Part shown: in pieces, positions 42,428-52,700 of the stretch | Position numbering within the stretch: position 1 is the first letter of the stretch | Layout of the letters: the number at the start of each line of letters is the position of its first letter | NCBI GenBank assembly: GCA_035358815.1 | Contig: DAOPQC010000005.1 | Location: forward strand, 248,001-312,000 | Length of the DNA: 64,000 nt | Reading direction: 5' to 3' | Source of the DNA: Thermoanaerobaculales bacterium | GTDB lineage: Bacteria; Acidobacteriota; Thermoanaerobaculia; Thermoanaerobaculales; Sulfomarinibacteraceae | Made by a program: the position numbers and the translations under genes | Notes under the pieces: model-generated | What the model was told of the DNA's origin: nothing | The model's input: only the letters and a program-made list of their open reading frames with translations | The model's database searches: none

Positions 42428-42455
42428 ATCTCACCTTGGGCAACGGCCCACGGCC

Positions 42456-42484
42456 TGTGCAGTTGCCGCAAGTGCAACCGCACA
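42456..42484. promoter_or_regulatory. Candidate activator-binding palindrome (UAS)
   Basis: TGTGCAGTTGC (42456-42466) and GCAACCGCACA (42474-42484) form an 11-base inverted repeat with one mismatch and a 7-base spacer. Its centre is about 70 bases upstream of the predicted sigma-54 start site, a usual place for an enhancer-binding-protein site. It does not match the enterobacterial GlrR site TGTC-N10-GACA. Confidence 0.5.
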
Positions 42485-42575
42485 TGGTTCTTGGAGTGGG
42501 CTTGGAGGCCAGCGCCCGCACGCGGCGGCGCATCGCGCTGAGGCGCAGCTGGGCTCCGGCACTGCGCGGCAATGA

Positions 42576-42608
42576 GGGAGAAATTCCGCTGCCGGTGGAA
42601 GTTCTCCC
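42576..42608. other. Twelve-base inverted repeat before the M14 gene
   Basis: GGGAGAAATTCC (42576-42587) pairs with GGAAGTTCTCCC (42597-42608) with one mismatch and a nine-base loop. It lies between the sigma-54 promoter region and the -10 box of the M14 gene. It could be an operator, a second upstream activator site or an RNA hairpin. The rest of the 393-base gap 42290-42682 shows no gene. Confidence 0.45.
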
Positions 42609-42656
42609 TCGCAGGGGTGGGCGCGGCGCGGCCCTGCCATCGGCCGCGTGACCCTC

Positions 42657-42662
42657 TACAAT
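42657..42662 (+). promoter_or_regulatory. Putative -10 box of the M14 peptidase gene
   Basis: TACAAT ends 20 bases before the ATG at 42683. A strong GGGGAGGGG ribosome site follows. No -35 match is visible. Confidence 0.4.
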
Positions 42663-42682
42663 GCCGGCGGGGAGGGGTGACG

Positions 42683-45310
42683 ATGGCAGCCTCGCGATCA
42701 CTCTCGGCAGCTGTGCTGGTGATGGGCGCGCTCCTCGGCCCCGTGGCGGCGGCGTCCGCGCAGGTAGTCAGCCCCGAGCAGCACTTCGGGTTCCGTCCGG
42801 GCACCGACCGCAAGCTCGTGGACTACGGCGAGCTGATCGGCTACCTCCAGCAGGTGGCCGCGGCCTCGCCGCGCTTCGAGCTGCGCGAGATCGGGACCAG
42901 TGAGCTCGGCCGCACGCTCCACCTCGGGCTGCTGTCGTCCGAGGCGAACCTCGCCCGGCTCGACGAGCTGCGCGAGATCAACCGCCGCCTCGCCCTCGAC
43001 GCCGCGATCCCGGATGCGGAGCGCGAGCGGCTGGTCGACGAGGGCCGGGTCTTCGTGCTGGCCACCCACTCGATGCACGCCTCGGAGGTCGGCCCGGCCC
43101 AGGCGCTGCCGCTGCTCGTCCACGAGCTGGCGACGAGCGACGACCCGGCGGTCCTCGAGCTGCTCGAGCACGTGGTCCTGATGGTCGTGCCGACCCACAA
43201 CCCCGACGGCATGGACATGGTGGTCGAGCACTACCGGTCATCGTTGGGAACGGCGTTCGAGGGCGGGCCGCTGCCCGGGGTCTACAACCGCTACGTCGGG
43301 CACGACAACAACCGTGACTTCGTGAACCTGACCCAGTCCGAGTCGCGAGCCGTCTCCCGCCTCTACTCGCTCGACTGGTACCCCCAGGTCCTCGTCGACA
43401 AGCACCAGATGGGCGGCAATGGGCCCCGGATGTACGTGCCGAACGTCCACGATCCGATCGCCGAGAACGTCGACGAGGGGCTGTGGACGTGGAGCGGAGT
43501 CTTCGGCTCCAACATGGCCAACGACATGGCGGGGGAGGGGCTGAGCGGCGTCGCCACCCACTGGCTGTTCGACAACTACTGGCCGGGCTCGACCGAGACC
43601 GCGCTGTGGAAGAACGTGATCGCCTTCCTGACCGAGGCCGCCAGCTGTCGGATCGCGACCCCGGTCTTCGTCGAGCCCAGCGAGCTCGACGTCTGGGGCA
43701 AGGGCCTGTCCGAGCACAAGAAGAGCATCAACATGCCCGATCCGTGGACGGGAGGCTGGTGGCGGCTGTCCGACATCGTTCGCTACGAGCTGACGACCAT
43801 GCGGTCCATCCTCCGGACCGCGGCCCGCCACCGCACCGAGATCCTGCGCTTTCGCAACGAGCTGTGCCGCTCCGAGGTGGCCAAGGGCCGCAGCTCGGCG
43901 CCGTTCTACTTCCTGCTTCCCCGGCGACAGCACGACCCCGGGGCGCTGGTCGAGCTGGTCGACCTGCTGCTCCAGCACGGGGTAGAGCTGGCGCAGGTGA
44001 CGGAGCGGGTCGAGGTGGACGGCCGCATTGCCGAGCCCGGCGACGTGGTGGTGCCCCTGGCCCAGCCGTTCCGTGCATTTGTCAAGGAGGTGATGGAGCG
44101 ACAGCGCTACCCGGTGCGCCACTACACCCCCGACGGCGAGGTGATCCGGCCCTACGACGTGACGAGCTGGTCGCTGCCGCTCCACCGCGGGCTCGCCTGC
44201 CACGAGATCGGCGTCCGTTCGCCGGCGCTCGAGTCGCGCCTCCGACCGGTGGACCGGGCGTCGTTGGCCCCGTCCGCCGAGCTGCCCGCCGACGCCTGGG
44301 GCCTGGCGCTGCCCGGTGTCGCCAACGCCGGCTACCGCGCGGCGTTCGCAGCTCTCGCCGGCGGCCTGCGGGTCGAGCGGACCCTCACGGCGGCCACCGC
44401 GGGCGGTTCCGAGCTGGCGGCGGGCTCGTTCATCCTGCGCGGGCCCGTCGAGCGGCTGCGAGAGCTCGCAGGCACGCCGGGGGCCGTCGCGCTCGCCGCC
44501 CAGCCGGAGGTCGAGTCCGCGGCCGTCGGCCCGCGCCGCATCGGGCTCGTCGAGACCTACTTCCACGACATCGACGCCGGCTGGACGCGATACCTGCTCG
44601 ACAGCTTCGGCGTCGCCTACCGGGTGCTCCATCCTGCGGACTTCGAGACCACCGACGTCGCGGGCTCGTTCGACGTGCTGGTGTTCCCGGACGTGGGCGC
44701 TGACATCCTGATCAAGGGCAAGCGCAAGACCGACGACGAGGACTACCGGCCGACCGAGTACCCGCCGCAGTACGCCAAGCCGATCTCCGAGCAGGGGCTG
44801 GAGAGGCTGCGCGCCTTCCTCGCTGGCGGCGGGATCGTGGTTTCCTGGCAGGCGTCGACCGAGCTGTTCCTGGAGGGCCTCGGCGGCAAGGAGAGCAGCG
44901 ACGACCTGGCCCCGTTGCCCGCCCGCGACGTTGCCGGCGACCTCGAGGAGAAGGGCCTGCGCGTGCCGGGGTCGCTGCTGCGGGCGAGCCTGCTGCGCGA
45001 CCACCCCTTGACCTGGGGGATGCCGCCCGAGGTCGGGGTGTTCTCGACCGGCGGCCCGGTGTTCTCGACCTGGATCCCGCGGGCCGACACCGACCGGCGG
45101 GTGATCGCCACCCTCCCTGAGGAGGACATCCTGCTGAGCGGGTACATCGAGGGCGAGCGCCTGCTCGCGGGCAAACCGGTGATGGTCTGGCTGCGCATCG
45201 GCCGCGGGCAGCTGGTGCTGTTCGGGTTCAACCCCCACCACCGGGCGTCGATGGCCGCGACCTACAAGCTGCTCTTCAACGCCCTGCTGCTGCCCGTGGC
45301 AGCGCAGTGA
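42683..45310 (+). CDS. Secreted M14-family zinc carboxypeptidase-like protein
   Basis: An 875-residue exported protein. The signal peptide covers about 1-22. The N-terminal 350 residues form an M14 metallocarboxypeptidase domain. The HxxE zinc motif is H132-A-S-E135 in THSMHASEVG, with MVVPTHNPDGMD, HDNNRDF and the later DKHQMGGNGPRMY as the usual third-ligand and substrate regions. The C-terminal half (about 500-870) looks like a glutamine-amidotransferase-fold/PIG-L-neighbour-type domain often fused to such peptidases (FDVLVFPDVG, GGGIVVSW, GRGQLVLFGFNPHHR). It likely trims peptides or proteins outside the cytoplasm. The ATG at 42683 is set by a GGGGAGGGG site. The track of the frame upstream lacks a signal peptide. 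Confidence 0.88.
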   Translation: MAASRSLSAAVLVMGALLGPVAAASAQVVSPEQHFGFRPGTDRKLVDYGELIGYLQQVAAASPRFELREIGTSELGRTLHLGLLSSEANLARLDELREINRRLALDAAIPDAERERLVDEGRVFVLATHSMHASEVGPAQALPLLVHELATSDDPAVLELLEHVVLMVVPTHNPDGMDMVVEHYRSSLGTAFEGGPLPGVYNRYVGHDNNRDFVNLTQSESRAVSRLYSLDWYPQVLVDKHQMGGNGPRMYVPNVHDPIAENVDEGLWTWSGVFGSNMANDMAGEGLSGVATHWLFDNYWPGSTETALWKNVIAFLTEAASCRIATPVFVEPSELDVWGKGLSEHKKSINMPDPWTGGWWRLSDIVRYELTTMRSILRTAARHRTEILRFRNELCRSEVAKGRSSAPFYFLLPRRQHDPGALVELVDLLLQHGVELAQVTERVEVDGRIAEPGDVVVPLAQPFRAFVKEVMERQRYPVRHYTPDGEVIRPYDVTSWSLPLHRGLACHEIGVRSPALESRLRPVDRASLAPSAELPADAWGLALPGVANAGYRAAFAALAGGLRVERTLTAATAGGSELAAGSFILRGPVERLRELAGTPGAVALAAQPEVESAAVGPRRIGLVETYFHDIDAGWTRYLLDSFGVAYRVLHPADFETTDVAGSFDVLVFPDVGADILIKGKRKTDDEDYRPTEYPPQYAKPISEQGLERLRAFLAGGGIVVSWQASTELFLEGLGGKESSDDLAPLPARDVAGDLEEKGLRVPGSLLRASLLRDHPLTWGMPPEVGVFSTGGPVFSTWIPRADTDRRVIATLPEEDILLSGYIEGERLLAGKPVMVWLRIGRGQLVLFGFNPHHRASMAATYKLLFNALLLPVAAQ

Positions 45311-45343
45311 CGGCGCCGCCCGGCAGGTGCTCGCGGCCGCGGT

Positions 45344-46471
45344 CTAGTCGACGGGGTATGGACGCTTGCCCGGCTCGGCCGGCTCCGTCTTCGGCGCGAC
45401 GCACTCGAGCCGGTCGGGGTAGGACGCCACCTGCATCAGCCGGTCCTCCGGGAACGGCTGCAGGAAGTCGGTGAGCGCGACGCTGGAACGCACCAGCGCC
45501 AGGTTGTCCGCGCCGCTGTACGGTTTCAGGGCCGCGGCAATGTCTCCCGCGAACGGCCCGGACAGGTCGAAGGTCCTGGCGCCCGACTCGGAGCAGCGGA
45601 GGTCGATGGTGGTGAGGCGGGCGAGGCCGCGCCCCGGATTGCCGCGCACGGTGAAGTGGACCTGCTTCGCCCTCAGGTCGTAGACGATGCGCCACTTGTT
45701 CTCGGACTTCGGGTCGATCTCGGCGAGCATCGTGAAGGCCCGCTCGATCGGGTCAGCGGGGTCGGCCACGCGGACCGTGTTGAGCCGGCTGGCGATCTGC
45801 ACGAAGCGGTCCAGGGACGGCTCCTCATCCCGGGGGGCGACGGCGCCGCCGTAACCGAGACTGCGGTCGAGGGCGGCGATCGACGCGGCGTAGGTCGAGT
45901 TCGTGAGCACCGGCAGCGGCAGCTCGTCGGCGGCGCGGATCACGGGCGCGCCGTCGAGGAACTCGATGACGGCGCAGCCCCCGGAAGCGTCGCAGGCGAG
46001 GAAGTGCAGCGAAGCCTGGCTCGTGATCGCCATGGTGCTGGCGCTGGCCGCCACCTCGGCGACGGTGCGGTAGCTGTCGAGGCAGTGCTGGATCCACTGC
46101 AGCGCCTCGATGGCGGGGCCATCCGCCTTCGGGTAGGAGGTGCCCTGGAGCCACAAGGCGTGCATGGCGAGGCCTGCACGGTTGAAGCCGCCGCTCGGGA
46201 ACTCGCGTCCGTACTGGTTGAAGGTCATGCTTCCGAATTTCGCGGTCCAAGAGGCGCCGGTGAGGCCATCCGCGACCAGCGCCGTCTTGGCGAGGCCGCC
46301 GGGGTTCACCACGAGACGGCCGCCGGAGACCGGCCAGTCGTAGGAGAAGGCCATCAGCCGGCCGTCCTCGCCGCCCAGGAAGAAGCCGGAGCAGGCGCCG
46401 GCCTCGGTTGGCGAGAGCGCAGGCAGGAGCAGCGCGAGCGTCGACATCGTGATGACGGAGATGATCCTCAT
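45344..46471 (-). CDS. Penicillin V acylase / choloylglycine hydrolase family
   Basis: A 375-residue exported Ntn-hydrolase. The signal peptide ends near TEAGA, so cleavage exposes Cys27 (CSGFFLGG) as the N-terminal nucleophile, as in Gram-negative penicillin V acylases. Other blocks are FSYDWPVSGG, FNQYGREFPSGGFNRAGLAMH and TNSTYAAS. These enzymes split amide bonds of penicillin V or acyl-homoserine lactones, so signal quenching is possible. GGAGGG lies 8 bases before the ATG at 46471. It converges with the M14 gene across a 33-base gap. Confidence 0.9.
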   Translation of the reverse strand: MRIISVITMSTLALLLPALSPTEAGACSGFFLGGEDGRLMAFSYDWPVSGGRLVVNPGGLAKTALVADGLTGASWTAKFGSMTFNQYGREFPSGGFNRAGLAMHALWLQGTSYPKADGPAIEALQWIQHCLDSYRTVAEVAASASTMAITSQASLHFLACDASGGCAVIEFLDGAPVIRAADELPLPVLTNSTYAASIAALDRSLGYGGAVAPRDEEPSLDRFVQIASRLNTVRVADPADPIERAFTMLAEIDPKSENKWRIVYDLRAKQVHFTVRGNPGRGLARLTTIDLRCSESGARTFDLSGPFAGDIAAALKPYSGADNLALVRSSVALTDFLQPFPEDRLMQVASYPDRLECVAPKTEPAEPGKRPYPVD

Positions 46472-46601
46472 GTCGCACACCCTCCGTGGCGGCCCGTACT
46501 CTAACAAAACCGCGGCCGGGGCGCAGCCGGCTGCGGGCCGGCCGGGAATGCAGCGGCCGCCGGCCGAGATGTCCGGTTGACGAAGGGAGTACCGTAGACC
46601 T

Positions 46602-47165
46602 ATGAGAAGACTGACGGTCGTGCTGCTCGGTCTGGTCACGGCGGCGCTCGGCGCCGCCTCGGACGGCCAGGTGGTGTTCAGCGAGCGCAGCGAGGTCGGG
46701 CAGCTGTGGGCGAACCTGTCGCTGACCTACCTGCGCGTCGAGGAGCCCTTCCTGCCGATGGTGATCGGGGTTCAGAACCTGGGCGGGGAGACGCTCGAGC
46801 TCAATCGCGCGTCGTTCCGTCTGATCGGGCCCGACGGCAGGCGCTTCCCGATGGCCGACCTGAAGGTCCTGAGGAGCTCGTACGACAAGCTGACCTTCGA
46901 CCGGCGGATCGTCACCGCCAACGGGATCCCGGTCGACGTCTGGGCGCGCCAGCGCCGGCTGCGCGAGTCGAACTTCTTCCCCGGCGTCGGCATGTCCCGC
47001 CGGAGCACGGTCATCGACCGGGTGACGCTCGCCCGGGGGGACGGGATGGTGGACCTGGTCTACTTCGAGACGCCCACCGGGCTCTCGATCGGCGCGCCGT
47101 TCGTGCTCGAGGTGCTGCCCGACGGCTGGGAGACGCCGCTACGGCTCCGGCTGCTCCTCGGCTGA
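46602..47165 (+). CDS. Exported protein of unknown function
   Basis: A 187-residue protein with a signal peptide (about 1-20) and no recognised family. The rest appears all-beta (MVIGVQNLGGETLELNRASF, RLIGPDGRRFPMADL), like immunoglobulin-type or DUF4352-like secreted domains. The 3' end overlaps the convergent YceI gene by 27 bases. AGGGAG is 12 bases before the ATG. Confidence 0.65.
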   Translation: MRRLTVVLLGLVTAALGAASDGQVVFSERSEVGQLWANLSLTYLRVEEPFLPMVIGVQNLGGETLELNRASFRLIGPDGRRFPMADLKVLRSSYDKLTFDRRIVTANGIPVDVWARQRRLRESNFFPGVGMSRRSTVIDRVTLARGDGMVDLVYFETPTGLSIGAPFVLEVLPDGWETPLRLRLLLG

Positions 47166-47759
47166 CGGCGGGCCCGGGGGGTCGCCCGCTGCGGACAGCG
47201 TGCCCACGCCCTGCACCGTCACGGTGACATACGGATCGACCTTGAGCAGGAGCTTGCTCGGGTCCTCGAGGCCCCACGACACGTAGGGCACCTCGAGCTC
47301 GGCACGGATCTCGACCTCGGCGCCGGCCACGGTCACCGCCACCGGGACCGTGACCTCGTGCTCGCGCCCGAGCAGCTCGAGCGTGCCGCGGACCGTCAGG
47401 GTGGCGGCTCCGGCCTGCGGGAGCACGCCCGCGACCTGGCGCGGGCGGAGCACCGCCGCCGGATGGCGGTCACTGACCAGGACCTTCGAATGCATGTCGC
47501 GGTCGCGCTTGGCGTTTCCGGTATCGGCCGCGCGGGCGTCGACCACGATCTCGCCCGAGGCCTTGCCGCCTGCCGGGTCGAACAGCACGACCCCGCGCGT
47601 CAACGGGGCACTGCCGTGCACGGTGTGAAGCGTGGCGCCAAGCGTGAAGGTCACCGCAGTGCGGGCCGGATCGAGGGTCAGCGTGCGCTGGCCGGCGGCG
47701 GCATCGAACGCCGGCCCGGCCGCGGCCAGGGCGAGCAGGAGCAGGAGTCGTCGCTTCAT
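47139..47759 (-). CDS. YceI-family periplasmic lipid-binding protein
   Basis: A 206-residue exported protein with a signal peptide (about 1-22) and the YceI lipocalin-like fold: LDPARTAVTFTLGATLHTVHG, the SGEIVVDARAADTGNAKRD block, and HPAAVLR. YceI proteins bind polyisoprenoids or fatty amides in the periplasm. A Pro/Glu-rich tail follows. It is separated from the outer-membrane protein gene upstream by 12 bases, so the two are probably cotranscribed. Confidence 0.88.
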   Translation of the reverse strand: MKRRLLLLLALAAAGPAFDAAAGQRTLTLDPARTAVTFTLGATLHTVHGSAPLTRGVVLFDPAGGKASGEIVVDARAADTGNAKRDRDMHSKVLVSDRHPAAVLRPRQVAGVLPQAGAATLTVRGTLELLGREHEVTVPVAVTVAGAEVEIRAELEVPYVSWGLEDPSKLLLKVDPYVTVTVQGVGTLSAAGDPPGPPSAEEQPEP

Positions 47760-47771
47760 CGCCTCTCCTCT

Positions 47772-48698
47772 CTAGAACTCATAGGTCAAAAGCGATCGGA
47801 GGTTGAACAGCGGGTCATTCTCGACGCCCGGCGAGGGCGGGCGCACCACATCGAGGGGGGTGTAGAAAGCCTCCACGGCGAAGCGAACACTGGCCGCCAG
47901 CGGGAAGCTGACGCCCGCGGTGACCGCGGTGGTCCAGCCCTCGGCCTCGAGCCGGGTTTGGTCGTGAAACCCGAAGGTCACGGCATCGACCTGGAACGCG
48001 AGGTCCATGTGGGTGGCGAAGACCCCGGCGTGGAGGCTCGAGCCCCCGGTGCCCGGGATCCGCCAACCGGCGGTGACGGCGAGCCCGAGGTACTCCAGCG
48101 TGACCTCGTCGTCGGATGCCCCCATGCAGCCGAACTCGTTGCCAGGCTCTCCGGGCGGGATCCCGGCCTCGCGCTCGGGGCAGGTGATGTCGCCCTTCAC
48201 GGTGCCGATCTGGCCATAGGCGCGCAGCCCGACGATCCAATCGCCCGCGCGCACCACCGGCCGCTCGACCGCAGCCGAGAACAGGTTGGGCCTGAGGCCC
48301 TCGATGGTGACCGGCGGCAGGTAGGCGAACTCGAGCGTGGTCGCCCACCCGAGCCCCACCGCGAGCCTGGGCCGCGGCAGCACGTCGATCCGGTTGAAGT
48401 CCTCGACCTTGGTGCCGTTGAACCCGACCCGCCGCTGGTCCTCGCTCAGGGTCGGGATCCAGTCCAGCTCGAGGCCGAGCGCGAGCTCCCCGGGCTCGCG
48501 CGCCGTCGGCGGCGCGAGGCTGGTGATCAGGGTGAGCGAGGCGGTCCACTCCATCGCCCACGACTCGGGGCGATCGAAGGCGAGCTCCTGCGCCGGAGCT
48601 CGCACGGGGTCGCCGTCCTGGGCAGCGGCGTGCCCGGCGGCTCCCATGAGAACCGCCACCGCAACCGCCGCCTGAACCCCATGGCCTGGATGTCTCAT
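47772..48698 (-). CDS. Outer-membrane beta-barrel protein
   Basis: A 308-residue exported protein. The signal peptide (about 1-26, cut at AHAAAQ-type site) is followed by alternating amphipathic strands such as PGELALGLELDWIPTL, LAVGLGWATTLEFAYLPPVT and TTAVTAGVSFPL. It ends with phenylalanine (LLTYEF), the usual outer-membrane barrel signature. The internal cysteine pair (ITCPEREAG, FGCMGASDD) may form a loop disulfide. It may be a porin or small-molecule transporter. It lies directly upstream of yceI on the same strand. Confidence 0.75.
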   Translation of the reverse strand: MRHPGHGVQAAVAVAVLMGAAGHAAAQDGDPVRAPAQELAFDRPESWAMEWTASLTLITSLAPPTAREPGELALGLELDWIPTLSEDQRRVGFNGTKVEDFNRIDVLPRPRLAVGLGWATTLEFAYLPPVTIEGLRPNLFSAAVERPVVRAGDWIVGLRAYGQIGTVKGDITCPEREAGIPPGEPGNEFGCMGASDDEVTLEYLGLAVTAGWRIPGTGGSSLHAGVFATHMDLAFQVDAVTFGFHDQTRLEAEGWTTAVTAGVSFPLAASVRFAVEAFYTPLDVVRPPSPGVENDPLFNLRSLLTYEF

Positions 48699-48898
48699 AC
48701 CACCTTCCTGTGCGAAGCGCGGTTCCTTGGCACAGCAAGCGCGCTCGGCCGCCGCCGAATTCCTCGACCGCGCGATTCCCGGCGGCTGCGTGGCGACCCG
48801 GCGCGAGGCGCGATCGAGGCGACGGGCGCCCCGGCGGCGGCCGACTGTCCTAAAATGGAGGCGTCAGGAACCGGTGTATGAGCGGCGGAGGGATGGCC

Positions 48899-49540
48899 AT
48901 GGCGTGCACACCGCGGTCCCGTTCAGTGCTCGGTCTGTTGTCGGCTGCGCTGCTCGTCGTGGCAGCGGCGGTGACCGTCGCCGGGGACGAGCCCCGGCAG
49001 GAGTCGCCGCCCCCGCCCACGCCGACCGCGGTGCCGGGGTCCCTGGCGGCGGCCGCAGCCGGGCTCCGTCTTCGCCAGCCGGATGACGCGGCCGCCGGCG
49101 CTCTCGTCATCTCCGACCAGAACCTGAAGGCGGTCGGCGCCGGCGCGGCCGTTTCCCAGGGCAGCGGCGCGACGATCGCGCCCGCGCCGGAGCCCGACGG
49201 GCCGCGGCCGGCCGTCGCGCCCCCTGCCCCCGCCGCCGCCAACGACCTCGCCACGCGGCTGCTCGCCCAGCAGTCGGTGGTCGACGACCTCACGGCCCAG
49301 CTGCGGGCGATGGACGAGCAGCTGGCGGCGCCACCCGTCGACCCGCACTTCCCGAAGGTCGATCAGGCGCCCCAGTTCCGCGCCCCCGGCGTGGTCGATT
49401 CGGCGCGCGGCCAGCGCGACGCGCTCGCCGCGAAGCTGGAAGGGGAGCGGGCGACGTTGGAGGCTCTCCGCGCCGAGGCGGCGACCTCCGGCGTGACGAT
49501 CACCAAGGTCCCGAACGAGGCCGCCACGCCGACGAGCTGA
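48899..49540 (+). CDS. Exported Ala/Pro-rich coiled-coil protein, unknown
   Basis: A 213-residue protein of unrecognised family. Signal peptide (SVLGLLSAALLVVAAAVTVA) is followed by a Pro/Ala-rich linker (about 30-115) and two short coiled-coil stretches (LATRLLAQQSVVDDLTAQLR, about 120-145; QRDALAAKLEGERATLEALR, about 175-195). GGAGGG lies exactly 6 bases before the ATG at 48899, making it preferable to the ATGs at 48878 and 48893. TAAAAT at 48851-48856 is a possible -10. It converges on copA. Confidence 0.6.
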   Translation: MACTPRSRSVLGLLSAALLVVAAAVTVAGDEPRQESPPPPTPTAVPGSLAAAAAGLRLRQPDDAAAGALVISDQNLKAVGAGAAVSQGSGATIAPAPEPDGPRPAVAPPAPAAANDLATRLLAQQSVVDDLTAQLRAMDEQLAAPPVDPHFPKVDQAPQFRAPGVVDSARGQRDALAAKLEGERATLEALRAEAATSGVTITKVPNEAATPTS

Positions 49541-49558
49541 CCACCCCGGCCGCCGCGA

Positions 49559-51970
<2,412 letters not shown>

Positions 51971-51998
51971 GGCAGGACCCTCGGCGCGGCGGTCCCGC

Positions 51999-52493
51999 CT
52001 AGCGCGCGACCACCTCGCCGCAGCGCAGCATGGATGGGGCGTAGGGGTTGCCGATCGGCCCGTCCGGCTGCAGCCAGCTCTTCCGCTCCATCGGGCAGTA
52101 GGCGACGATCGGGCGCGCTCCCGAGACCAGGGCGTGGTAGCGAACGAGCGGCTTGGTGAGCTCGGCGAGCTCGGCGCGCGCCCCGGCGACGCCGGTGGCG
52201 GCGGCGAGCCTGCGGGCGTGGTCGATCACCTCCGGCAGCACCTCGCGCACCGCTTGGGCGTCGCCGTCGGCGACCCCGGCTGCCGCGGCGCTGAAGTCGG
52301 TCGACAGGCGGAGCGCGACCGCCTCGATGGCCCTGGCGTGCTCGCTGACACCCGCATCGGAGCCCTGGAGGAGGGCCTGCCGGATCGCCTCGTAGTGGGT
52401 CGAGATGTCGCCAAAGGCGTGCCCCGCAGCTGCAGCACCCGCCGCCGCGAGCACCAGTGGAATGGCTGCTGCCATGATGGTCCGGATCTTCAT
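51999..52493 (-). CDS. DUF3347 periplasmic protein (copper-associated)
   Basis: A 164-residue exported protein: signal peptide (about 1-24), a four-helix-like region beginning HYEAIRQALLQGS, and the C-terminal YCPMERKSWLQPDGPIGNPY-type block with Met and Cys residues suited to metal binding (also MLRCGEVV). DUF3347 domains are found in copper efflux adaptors of the CusB type and near CopA. It likely hands copper to or from the efflux system. GGAGGG precedes the ATG at 52493; the longer frame from 52559 has no signal of its own. Confidence 0.85.
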   Translation of the reverse strand: MKIRTIMAAAIPLVLAAAGAAAAGHAFGDISTHYEAIRQALLQGSDAGVSEHARAIEAVALRLSTDFSAAAAGVADGDAQAVREVLPEVIDHARRLAAATGVAGARAELAELTKPLVRYHALVSGARPIVAYCPMERKSWLQPDGPIGNPYAPSMLRCGEVVAR

Positions 52494-52700
52494 CGGCTCC
52501 CTCCAGGCCGCCGCCGGCGACGGCCGGCGACACTCGGCTGAACCCGGCCGGCAGGCCACCGATTCCTCGCGGGTCCGTGCAGGACGGGGGATCGTGCGCC
52601 GGTCGGATGGCGATCATCACGCTTGCGGTGGCCTCCGTTGTGTGATTGTGATAGATTTCACGTGCCCGGCGGTGACCGGGGTTCTGCGAAGGAGCGCTCC

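Noticed and set aside
43238..45241. 667-codon minus-strand frame
   Set aside because: Antisense shadow of the M14 peptidase gene.
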